From positions 1-6,990 of the forward strand of contig JALSIO010000010.1 of NCBI GenBank assembly GCA_026989995.1: a stretch of DNA of 6,990 nt, given 5' to 3'. Below, in pieces: positions 1 to 6,990 of the stretch. The notes beneath the pieces were generated by a model. The model was not told where the DNA came from. It worked only from the letters and a program-made list of their open reading frames with translations, and ran no database searches. The first letter of the stretch is position 1. Every line of letters starts with the position of its first letter. Both the position numbers and the translations under genes were made by a program. Origin of the DNA: Myxococcales bacterium. GTDB taxonomy: Bacteria > Myxococcota_A > UBA9160 > JALSIO01.

Positions 1-308
1 CGATCTACGGGACCCGCCCCTGGCGTCGGGCGGAGGCGCTCAGCCGCGAGGGCGTGGCCCTGCGCTTCACCCACCGGCCCGCCGGAGACGTCGGTACGCT
101 CTACGTCGTGGCCCGGGACATGCCCGAGGGAGGCGCCCTCACCCTCGCGGACGTGCCCCTCGGCGATCCGCCGCGGGTGCGGCGCCTCGCAGAAGGCCCT
201 CCGCCGACCGTCCGGCGGGATCCTTCGGGCGCGCTCCGGATCGAGCTCGCACGCGGCTGCCGGTCGGAGGTGCAGGAGGTGTTCGCGGTGGAGTCGGTCC
301 CAGCCTGA
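1..308 (+). CDS. Alpha-L-fucosidase, GH29 family (C-terminal fragment)
   Basis: This is the last 101 codons of a gene that begins before the window; the reading frame starts at base 3 and ends at a TGA at 306-308. The fragment opens with IYGTRPW, which matches the (GEA)IYGTRPW signature at the end of the catalytic barrel of GH29 alpha-L-fucosidases. A short stretch with LRFTHR and then GTLYVVARDMPEGG follows, as in the C-terminal beta-sandwich domain of this family (typically RFT...LYA...WPxG). The enzyme would hydrolyse terminal alpha-L-fucose from glycans by a retaining mechanism. The nucleophile and acid/base lie outside the window, as would any signal peptide, so localisation cannot be judged. 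A GTG at 54 is internal and not a start. No hairpin with a T-run follows the stop. The family call rests on motif recognition by eye over a short fragment, but the signature is distinctive. Confidence 0.82.
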   Translation, partial: IYGTRPWRRAEALSREGVALRFTHRPAGDVGTLYVVARDMPEGGALTLADVPLGDPPRVRRLAEGPPPTVRRDPSGALRIELARGCRSEVQEVFAVESVPA

Positions 309-342
309 CCCCAGCCCCGAAAGCGGGGAAGGGAGTCGGCGC

Positions 343-849
343 ATGCACGCACAGCCCCGGGGGCCGGGATGGGCGCCCCATCTGGAGTCGGCCCCCCGTG
401 GTCCACGGCTCCGACCTCTCCTGCTCCGCGGGAAAGATCGAGGCCATCTTCCGGGCCCGCAGATCCTCCCCGACGATCCGGCGACCCTCTTCGCGAGCCG
501 GCTGCTCGAGGACTACGCAGACGAATGGCCCTGGTGGCCGGCGATGCACGCCGGTGGTCCTTCCCGGAAAACGCCGCGCTCCTCGGCGCCTGCCTGGCCG
601 AACCCCTGGTGGAGGCGCCCGGGCCCGAATGGCCCGGGCGCGCCGCTTCCCACTGGGATCCCCGAAGACCCCGCCCCGCTGCGCCGCGAGGTGTCCGAGG
701 TGTACCTCCCCTACCTCGACGCCCGGGCCGATGCCTTCGCCCGCGGCCTTCGCCGGCTTCGCTACCGGGCCCGGGACGTCGAGTTCCTGGAGCCGGTGAA
801 GCCCTACCGGGTCTGGTGCCGGGGCGGCCGAGGCGCACGAGGGCGCTGA
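343..849 (+). pseudogene. Decayed glutathione S-transferase-like gene (frameshifts and internal deletions)
   Basis: Recognisable blocks of a GST-like protein occur in the right order but in changing frames. At 401-460 a GST N-terminal start (VHGSDLSCSAGKIEAIFR) is read in one frame. At 463-549 ILPDDPATLFASRLLEDYAD and then EWPWWPAMH are read in a second frame. At 552-620 RWSFPENAALLGACLAEPLV is read in a third frame. At about 670-820 LRREVSEVYLPYLDARAD and then FLEPVKPYRVWC return to the second frame. Relatives I recall have MHYRW at the second junction, so a one-base loss at 550-551 explains that shift. The rest of the thioredoxin-like domain is missing near 460, and the long helical segment with the LADFGFF-type motif is missing between about 640 and 670. 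About 150 residues remain of a protein usually around 300. An ATG at 343 with a purine-rich upstream stretch (326-335) could open a 168-codon frame to TGA 847-849, but that product would be scrambled. The reading stops 12 bases from the convergent ettA stop. Confidence 0.75.
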
Positions 850-861
850 GGGACGGCGGCC

Positions 862-2538
<1,677 letters not shown>

Positions 2539-2550
2539 GAAGCCCCCCGG

Positions 2551-2582
2551 CCCGGGCCCGCCCGCCGGCGGGCCGGCCCGGG
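2551..2582. repeat. 32-base near-perfect GC palindrome between the sensor kinase and ettA
   Basis: The arms 2551-2566 (CCCGGGCCCGCCCGCC) and 2567-2582 (GGCGGGCCGGCCCGGG) are complementary at 15 of 16 positions with no spacer. As RNA in the leftward direction it would form a very stable hairpin 35 bases after the kinase stop, ending 12 bases before the ettA TTG and right beside its G-rich ribosome-binding stretch. There is no T-run after it in either direction, so it is not a classical intrinsic terminator. It could still slow or end transcription, stabilise a 3' end, or modulate ettA translation. In DNA this rich in GC, some inverted symmetry is expected by chance, but 15 matched pairs is more than I would expect. 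Confidence 0.6.
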
Positions 2583-2617
2583 CGGAAGGTAGGAGGTGGA
2601 CCGGCGAGCGGCGAGGG

Positions 2618-4399
2618 TCAGGCCCTCCCGGCCTCGCCCTCCGCCTGCGGGGGGGCCGCCGGAAGGCGGATCGAGAAGCTCGCGCCGCCGCCGGGCGGGG
2701 TCTCCACTTCGAGCCGCCCCCCGTGCTCGGTCACCGTCTCCACCGCGATGGCGAGGCCGAGGCCCGTGCCCTCCTCCGGCCCCTTGGTCGTGAAGAAGGG
2801 ATCGAAGATCCGCTCGCGCACCTCGGCCGGGATCCCCGGCCCGTTGTCGGTGACGCGAATCTCCACCTCGCCACCGGCGCCTCGGGTCTCCACCCGGACG
2901 CGCCCGTCCGGGCGCTCTCCCACCGCCTGCGCCGCATTCACGAGCAGGTTCAGCACCACCTGGGAGAGCCGCTCCGCGGACCCGCGGATCGGGGGAAGGC
3001 CCTCCTCGAGCCGGGCCTCCACCGTGGGACTGCTGCGGGACTGGAGGCGCGCGAGGCGCAGGGAGGCCCGCACCACGTCGTTGGGATCGAGCCGCTCGAG
3101 GTCGCCGGCGGGCAGCCGGGAGAAGCGCCGGAGATCCTCCACGATGGCGCGGATCCGCTCGACGCCCTCGAGGGCATCCGCGACGAGATCCGGGAGCTCC
3201 GCGAGATCCTCCTCCTCGGCGGGCTTCCGCTCGGAGAGGGCCGCGGCCACCCGGCGCACCTCCGAGAGGTTGGCCACCACGTAGCTCACCGGGGTGGCGA
3301 CCTCGTGGGCGAGGCCGGCGGCGAGGAGGCCCAGGGTCTCGAGTTTCTGCCCCTGCGCTCGGCGCAGCTCGAGGCGGCGCTCCTCCGTGCGATCCCGGAT
3401 GACCGCGAAGGTGCCGAGCCTGTGCCCGGCACCGACGCGGACCGCACCGAAGGTGAGCTCGACGTAGCCGCGCCCCGGGGACTCGGCGCTCGAACGGACC
3501 GGTTCCTCGCCGGCCGCAGCCGCTCGCCAGGCCGCGACGAGCCGGGGCCCCGCCTCGCCGCCGAGCTCCGCGAGCAGGTCGGGCAGCCCGCGCCCGACCA
3601 CCGCCCGTCGATCGCCTCCGAAAAGCGCCACCGCCGCGGGGTTGGCGTCGCGCACGATGCCCCGGTCGTCGCCGATCAACACCGCCTCCCGGAGATTCTC
3701 GATCACGTCCCGCCGGGCGAGCGGCACGCTCTCGAACAGGCCGAAGCCGAAGACGGCGGCGAAGAGGAGCAGCGCCGAGACGGAGAGGGCGGGGGCCGTG
3801 GGGTCGTAGTGGAGGGGCACGAGATCGAAGAGGTAGACCGCGTTGGCGCCGAGGGGAAAGAGCGCGCCCATCGTGAGCAGGCCCGCCCGCACCCACTGCT
3901 CGCGCTCGGCCATCTTCCGGGCGTGGACCAGGCACAGCCCGATCCCGAGCGCGATCTCCGCGTACGAGGTGGCGACGAAGACCCAGAAGAGCGGGCCGTA
4001 CGCGAAGCGCGCCATGCTGATCTCGTGCGCGAACAGGTGGTGGACGTCGTTGGTCAGGAAGGCGAGCCACGCCGCCACCGAGGGCAGGGCGAGCGCCGCG
4101 GCCACCGCGGCAGGCCGCTCCTCCACCAGCCGCACGCGGACCAACCGCGCGGAGAAGAGCACCCACAGGGGTGGGACGGCGTAGACGCCGAGGAAGAGCA
4201 TGCGGAAGGCCGCCATGAGCTCCTCCGGGTCGTCCGCCGAAAAACGCCAGACCGCCGCCCCGCACCACCACGCGAGCGCCACCACCAGCGCCAGGAAGGA
4301 GCGAGTGAGGGGCGTGGGATCCCGACGAAGGACCACGACGGCCGCGAGGGTTCCGGCGACCGCCACTCCGAAGGCGGCCTGCAGCGCAGCGGGGTGCAT
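2618..4399 (-). CDS. Membrane sensor histidine kinase with 7TM N-terminus, PAS, HisKA and HATPase domains
   Basis: This is a 593-residue inner-membrane sensor kinase. Seven hydrophobic segments at about 7-24, 32-53, 63-83, 97-116, 134-158, 170-192 and 204-223 form the sensory module; TNDVHHLF (116-123) and [17 protein letters not shown] (132-148) resemble the HisKA_7TM family. A PAS domain occupies about 229-340 ([21 protein letters not shown]). The dimerisation/phosphoacceptor helix carries [13 protein letters not shown], with His365 as the expected phosphorylated residue. The ATPase domain has the N box ([10 protein letters not shown], 484-493), G1 DNGPGIP (518-524), F box FDPFF (532-536) and G2 GTGLGL (544-549), all intact. 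No receiver domain is fused and no response regulator lies nearby, so the kinase is an orphan here. The signal cannot be read from sequence. The ATG at 4399 has only a weak G-rich stretch upstream but gives an N-terminus that enters the first membrane segment directly. It is divergent from the oxidoreductase gene and may be cotranscribed with ettA. Confidence 0.93.
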   Translation of the reverse strand: MHPAALQAAFGVAVAGTLAAVVVLRRDPTPLTRSFLALVVALAWWCGAAVWRFSADDPEELMAAFRMLFLGVYAVPPLWVLFSARLVRVRLVEERPAAVAAALALPSVAAWLAFLTNDVHHLFAHEISMARFAYGPLFWVFVATSYAEIALGIGLCLVHARKMAEREQWVRAGLLTMGALFPLGANAVYLFDLVPLHYDPTAPALSVSALLLFAAVFGFGLFESVPLARRDVIENLREAVLIGDDRGIVRDANPAAVALFGGDRRAVVGRGLPDLLAELGGEAGPRLVAAWRAAAAGEEPVRSSAESPGRGYVELTFGAVRVGAGHRLGTFAVIRDRTEERRLELRRAQGQKLETLGLLAAGLAHEVATPVSYVVANLSEVRRVAAALSERKPAEEEDLAELPDLVADALEGVERIRAIVEDLRRFSRLPAGDLERLDPNDVVRASLRLARLQSRSSPTVEARLEEGLPPIRGSAERLSQVVLNLLVNAAQAVGERPDGRVRVETRGAGGEVEIRVTDNGPGIPAEVRERIFDPFFTTKGPEEGTGLGLAIAVETVTEHGGRLEVETPPGGGASFSIRLPAAPPQAEGEAGRA

Positions 4400-4434
4400 A
4401 CCCCGAGGGAATCGGCTGGATCGGGTCGGAAGCT

Positions 4435-4472
4435 GAGACCGGTGACTGAGGCAAACACCCTACGCCGGTCTC
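4435..4472. promoter_or_regulatory. Candidate operator: 8-base inverted repeat in the divergent control region
   Basis: GAGACCGG at 4435-4442 and its exact complement CCGGTCTC at 4465-4472 flank a 22-base spacer. The half-site centres are 30 bases apart, about three helical turns, so both would face the same side of the DNA. This arrangement suits a dimeric or cooperative regulator. It lies in the 190-base gap between two divergent starts, closer to the kinase gene. It could equally form a hairpin in a leader RNA or be coincidental in GC-rich DNA. Confidence 0.35.
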
Positions 4473-4485
4473 CGACTTGCCCGAA
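4457..4485 (-). promoter_or_regulatory. Weak candidate promoter for the sensor kinase gene
   Basis: Reading leftwards, TTCGGG (4485-4480) is separated by 17 bases from TAGGGT (4462-4457), a loose match to sigma-70-type -35 and -10 boxes. Transcription would start near 4450, about 50 bases ahead of the kinase ATG, and the right half of the 8-base inverted repeat (4465-4472) lies in the spacer. The match is poor at several positions, so this is a suggestion only. Confidence 0.2.
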
Positions 4486-4578
4486 CCCGGATGTCCGGCA
4501 CGCGCCGTCGGACGGCCCCCTCCGGAACGCTCCCCTCTGGTAGGATCGGCTGGTCGGCCCGTGTCGGACCGCTGATCC

Positions 4579-4584
4579 AGGAGG
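4579..4584 (+). promoter_or_regulatory. Strong Shine-Dalgarno that sets the oxidoreductase start
   Basis: AGGAGG at 4579-4584, followed by T, is a near-consensus ribosome-binding site placed 5 bases before the ATG at 4590. It decides against the in-frame ATG at 4491, which would add 33 residues that resemble no part of the family and has no comparable site. Confidence 0.85.
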
Positions 4585-4589
4585 TGGCC

Positions 4590-6836
4590 ATGGCGAGTAC
4601 TTCTCCCCCCCCGCCCGACCGGGTGCTCCGAACCTGCCCGCTCTGCGAGGCGCACTGCGGCATTCGCGTCGAGGTGGACCGGGCGGCGGGGCGGATCCGA
4701 CGGATCACGGGCGATCCCGACGATCCGCTGAGCCGCGGCTACCTCTGCCCCAAGGCCCACGGCCTGATCGGGCTCCACGAGGATCCGGACCGGCTGCGAC
4801 GGCCCCTCCTCCGGCGGGGCGACGAGCGCGTCGAGATCGGCTGGGACGAGGCCCTCGACCTCGCTGCCGAGGGCCTCCGCCGGATCCGCGATCGCCATGG
4901 TGCCGACGCCGTCGCCACCTACCTCGGAAACCCCAACGCCCACGACGTGGGCTCCATCCTCTACGGCCCCCCCTTCCAGCGCGCCCTCGGAACGCGCTGG
5001 CGATTCTCGGCCACCAGCGTGGACCAGCTTCCGAAGATGGTCTCCTGCTGCCTCCTCTTCGGCAGCCCCGGACTCTTTCCCATTCCGGACGTCGACCGGA
5101 CGGACTTCCTGCTCGTGCTCGGCGCCAATCCCCTGGTGAGCAACGGCAGCCTGATGACGGCGCCGGACATGCGCGGGCGCCTCCGGCGGCTCCGGGAGCG
5201 GGGTGGGCGGCTGGTCGTCGTCGATCCCCGCCGGAGCGAGACCGCACGGGTCGCGAACCGGCACCTTCCCATCCGGCCGGGCACCGACGCGCTCCTGCTC
5301 TTCGCGCTCGTCCGGGTGCTCTTCGACGAGGGGCGGGTCCGCCCGGGACGCCTGGCGGCGTTCACCCGGGGCCTCGAGCGCGTGGAGCTCCTGTCCCGGC
5401 CCTTCACGCCAGAGGCGGTGGCGGGGCCCACCGGGATCGCCGCCGACGAGATCCGGGTGCTCGCGCGGGACTTCGCCGGCGCCGACCGGGCCTGCTGCTA
5501 CGGGCGCATCGGCACCTGCACACAGGAGTTCGGGACCCTCGCGAGCTGGCTGGTGGACGTGCTGAACGTGCTCACCGGAAACCTCGACCGCGAGGGCGGT
5601 GCGCTCTTCCCCCGGGCCGCCACCTCGCCGGCAGACGACACCCCCCGGCGGCGTGGCCGGGTCCCCCTCGGCCGGTGGCGCTCGCGGGTGCGCGGCCTCC
5701 CGGAGTTCGCCGGCGAGCTGCCCGTGGCCTGCCTCGCCGAGGAGATCGACGCCGCCGGCGAGGAGCGGGTGCGCGCTCTCGTGACCATCGCCGGCAATCC
5801 GGTGCTCTCCACGCCCAACGGCGCCCGCCTCGCCCGCGCGCTCGAAGGGCTCGACTTCATGGTCTCGGTGGACCTCTACCTGAACGAGACCACCCGCTTC
5901 GCCGACCTGATCCTGCCGCCGGACTCACCCCTCGAGCGGTGGAACTACGACCTGATCTTCCACGGGGTCTCGGTGCGACAGGTGGCGCGGGAGTCGCCAC
6001 CGGTCTTCGAGCGGCCGGCGGGAAGCCTGCCCCAGTGGCGCATCCTCCTCGAGCTCGCGGCGCGCCTCGGGGGAACGGATGCCGACTCCCTCGACGAGCT
6101 GCTCCTCTCGGGGCTCATCGCCTCCGCGGTGGGGCGGGCCGGCACCCCGGCCGAGGGGGTGACCCCGGAAGCCGCCCGGGCCGCGCTCGGCGACCGGCCG
6201 GGCCCGGAGCGCATGATCGACCTCATGCTTCGGGCCGGCCCGTGGGGCGACGGATTCGACGACTCGCGGGAGGGCCTCTCGCTGGCGAGGCTGCGGGAGC
6301 ACCCGAGCGGCATCGACCTCGGCCCCCTCGAGCCGCGCCTGCCACGCATCCTCGCCACGGCGAGTGGAGCCATCGAGCTCGCGCCGGAGCCCATCGCGGG
6401 CGACGTTCCGAGGCTCGAGGCGCGGCTCGCCGAGCTCGCCCGACCGCCCCGCCTCGTCCTGGTGGGCCGCAGGCAGGTGCGGACCAACAACTCGTGGATG
6501 CACAACGTACCGGCACTGGCCAAGGGCCGGGACCGCTGCACCCTGCTGGTGCACCCGGACGACGCCCGGGCGCTCGGCCTCGAGAGCGGCAAGCCCGCGC
6601 GGGTCCGCTCCCGGGTGGGGGAGGTGGAGGTCCCGGTACGCATCTCCACGGAGGTCCGGCCGGGCGTGGTCTCCCTCCCGCACGGCTTCGGCCATGGCGC
6701 GCCCGGAACCCGCCTCCGGGTCGCCTCCCGGTGCCCGGGCGCCAACTCGAACCTGCTCGCCGACGAAACCCGGGTCGATGCCCTCTCGGGCAACGCCGTC
6801 CTGAACGGAATCCCCGTGGAGGTGACTCCCCTCTGA
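4590..6836 (+). CDS. Stand-alone molybdopterin oxidoreductase, DMSO reductase superfamily, with [4Fe-4S] cluster
   Basis: This 748-residue protein has the usual order of the superfamily. An N-terminal iron-sulphur domain carries C16-x2-C19-x3-C23-x29-C53 (CPLCEAHC and YLCPK). The long cofactor-binding core runs from about 69 to 490 and includes LLVLGANPLVSNG (174-186) and LVVVDPRRSETA (208-219). The C-terminal dinucleotide-binding domain, about 620-745, contains RTNNSWMHN (631-639) and LPHGFGHG (696-703). There is no twin-arginine or other signal peptide, so it should be cytoplasmic. It would bind a bis-molybdopterin guanine dinucleotide Mo or W cofactor and transfer electrons through the cluster. 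The substrate is unknown. By eye it fits the group of single-subunit, poorly characterised oxidoreductases rather than formate dehydrogenase, nitrate reductase or BisC proper. The usual metal-ligand position is not an obvious Cys, Sec or Ser (V151 in an ungapped comparison, followed by S152, C153 and C154). No electron-transfer subunit or cofactor-insertion chaperone is adjacent. The stop is a TGA at 6834-6836. Confidence 0.9.
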   Translation: MASTSPPPPDRVLRTCPLCEAHCGIRVEVDRAAGRIRRITGDPDDPLSRGYLCPKAHGLIGLHEDPDRLRRPLLRRGDERVEIGWDEALDLAAEGLRRIRDRHGADAVATYLGNPNAHDVGSILYGPPFQRALGTRWRFSATSVDQLPKMVSCCLLFGSPGLFPIPDVDRTDFLLVLGANPLVSNGSLMTAPDMRGRLRRLRERGGRLVVVDPRRSETARVANRHLPIRPGTDALLLFALVRVLFDEGRVRPGRLAAFTRGLERVELLSRPFTPEAVAGPTGIAADEIRVLARDFAGADRACCYGRIGTCTQEFGTLASWLVDVLNVLTGNLDREGGALFPRAATSPADDTPRRRGRVPLGRWRSRVRGLPEFAGELPVACLAEEIDAAGEERVRALVTIAGNPVLSTPNGARLARALEGLDFMVSVDLYLNETTRFADLILPPDSPLERWNYDLIFHGVSVRQVARESPPVFERPAGSLPQWRILLELAARLGGTDADSLDELLLSGLIASAVGRAGTPAEGVTPEAARAALGDRPGPERMIDLMLRAGPWGDGFDDSREGLSLARLREHPSGIDLGPLEPRLPRILATASGAIELAPEPIAGDVPRLEARLAELARPPRLVLVGRRQVRTNNSWMHNVPALAKGRDRCTLLVHPDDARALGLESGKPARVRSRVGEVEVPVRISTEVRPGVVSLPHGFGHGAPGTRLRVASRCPGANSNLLADETRVDALSGNAVLNGIPVEVTPL

Positions 6837-6848
6837 TGGTGGGGAGAC

Positions 6849-6863
6849 CCGCCGGGGCGGCGG
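6849..6863. terminator. Possible short hairpin between convergent genes
   Basis: CCGCC (6849-6853) and GGCGG (6859-6863) could form a 5-base stem with a 5-base loop in the 32-base gap between two convergent stops. There is no T-run on either side, and such short GC stems are common in this DNA. The position is right for a bidirectional terminator, but the sequence support is weak. Confidence 0.2.
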
Positions 6864-6868
6864 AATCC

Positions 6869-6990
6869 TCAGAGCTCGACGATCGCCGTGCCCACCACGC
6901 GGGTCTCGCCCGCCTCGTCGGCCACGGTGAGGTCGATCTCCACCGTCCGCTCGTCCTCGTCGACATCGGTGACGACGCCGCGGAGCACGG
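6869..6990 (-). CDS. MaoC-like hotdog-fold protein (C-terminal fragment)
   Basis: Forty codons precede a TGA at 6871-6869; the rest of the gene lies beyond the right edge. The fragment reads VLRGVVTDVDEDERTVEI, then DLTVADEAGETRVV and finally GTAIVEL before the stop. The pattern G-x-V-x-D-V-D...R-x-V-x-(I/L)-D-(L/V)-x-V-x...G-x-x-x-x-x-G-x-A-x-V-x-L is typical of the last beta strands of MaoC-like hydratases (enoyl-CoA or 3-hydroxyacyl-CoA hydratase type, or acyl dehydratases). Such enzymes act on CoA- or ACP-linked acyl chains in fatty acid breakdown or synthesis, or in polyketide and sterol pathways. The catalytic Asp/His region is outside the window, so activity cannot be assessed. The gene converges on the oxidoreductase with a 32-base gap. 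The family call is a short-fragment judgement. Confidence 0.7.
   Translation of the reverse strand, partial: VLRGVVTDVDEDERTVEIDLTVADEAGETRVVGTAIVEL

Noticed and set aside
343..849. An intact small protein gene of 168 codons
   Set aside because: The conserved GST-like words lie partly in the other two frames, so the continuous frame would mix real and scrambled sequence.
2723..4543. 606-codon plus-strand frame opposite the sensor kinase
   Set aside because: Its translation is biased to Arg, Glu, Gly and His with no recognisable domain. It mirrors the kinase gene, which has full motif support. Such antisense frames are expected at this GC content.
4541..4546. TAGGAT as a -10 box for the oxidoreductase
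   Set aside because: No acceptable -35 box lies 16-18 bases upstream (the stretch there is CCCTCC), so it cannot be separated from chance.
4411..4553. 9-base direct repeat ATCGGCTGG at 4411-4419 and 4545-4553
   Set aside because: It is short, GC-rich and 134 bases apart, with no flanking similarity or element between the copies.
4491..4589. N-terminal extension of the oxidoreductase from an upstream ATG
   Set aside because: The added 33 residues do not resemble the family and there is no ribosome-binding site. The ATG at 4590 has AGGAGG at ideal spacing.

Overview
The window is very GC-rich, densely packed bacterial DNA. G and C dominate the third codon position, which is why long spurious reading frames lie opposite every real gene. 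An EttA-type ABC-F protein, a membrane sensor kinase with an N-terminal 7TM module, a GST-like remnant and a cytosolic molybdopterin oxidoreductase together suggest a high-GC Gram-negative lineage, broadly proteobacterial, myxobacterial or a related environmental group. This assignment is an inference; no rRNA or other strong taxonomic marker is present.

Layout: (1) Bases 1-308 (+) hold the C-terminal end of a GH29 alpha-L-fucosidase. (2) Bases 343-849 (+) hold a decayed glutathione S-transferase-like gene whose recognisable pieces lie in three reading frames and lack internal blocks; it is a pseudogene. (3) On the minus strand, transcribed leftwards, a 7TM-PAS-HisKA-HATPase sensor kinase (4399-2618) is followed by ettA (2538-862). 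The 79-base gap between them contains a near-perfect 32-base GC palindrome. (4) Bases 4400-4589 form a divergent control region between the kinase and the next gene, with an 8-base inverted repeat whose half-sites are centred about 30 bases apart. (5) Bases 4590-6836 (+) encode a 748-residue stand-alone molybdopterin oxidoreductase with a [4Fe-4S] motif, a strong Shine-Dalgarno and no export signal. (6) Bases 6869-6990 (-) hold the C-terminal end of a hotdog-fold, MaoC-like protein converging on the oxidoreductase.

The genes do not form one obvious pathway. The fucosidase, ettA and MaoC-like genes look like ordinary chromosomal neighbours. The only functional link the layout suggests is that the sensor kinase and the oxidoreductase are divergently transcribed from a shared control region, so they could be co-regulated. 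No response regulator, redox partner subunit, mobile element, CRISPR array, tRNA or rRNA was seen. I found no convincing new multi-gene system. The points most worth a second look are the unusual active-site region of the oxidoreductase, the palindrome ahead of ettA, the divergent-promoter inverted repeat and the eroded GST gene.
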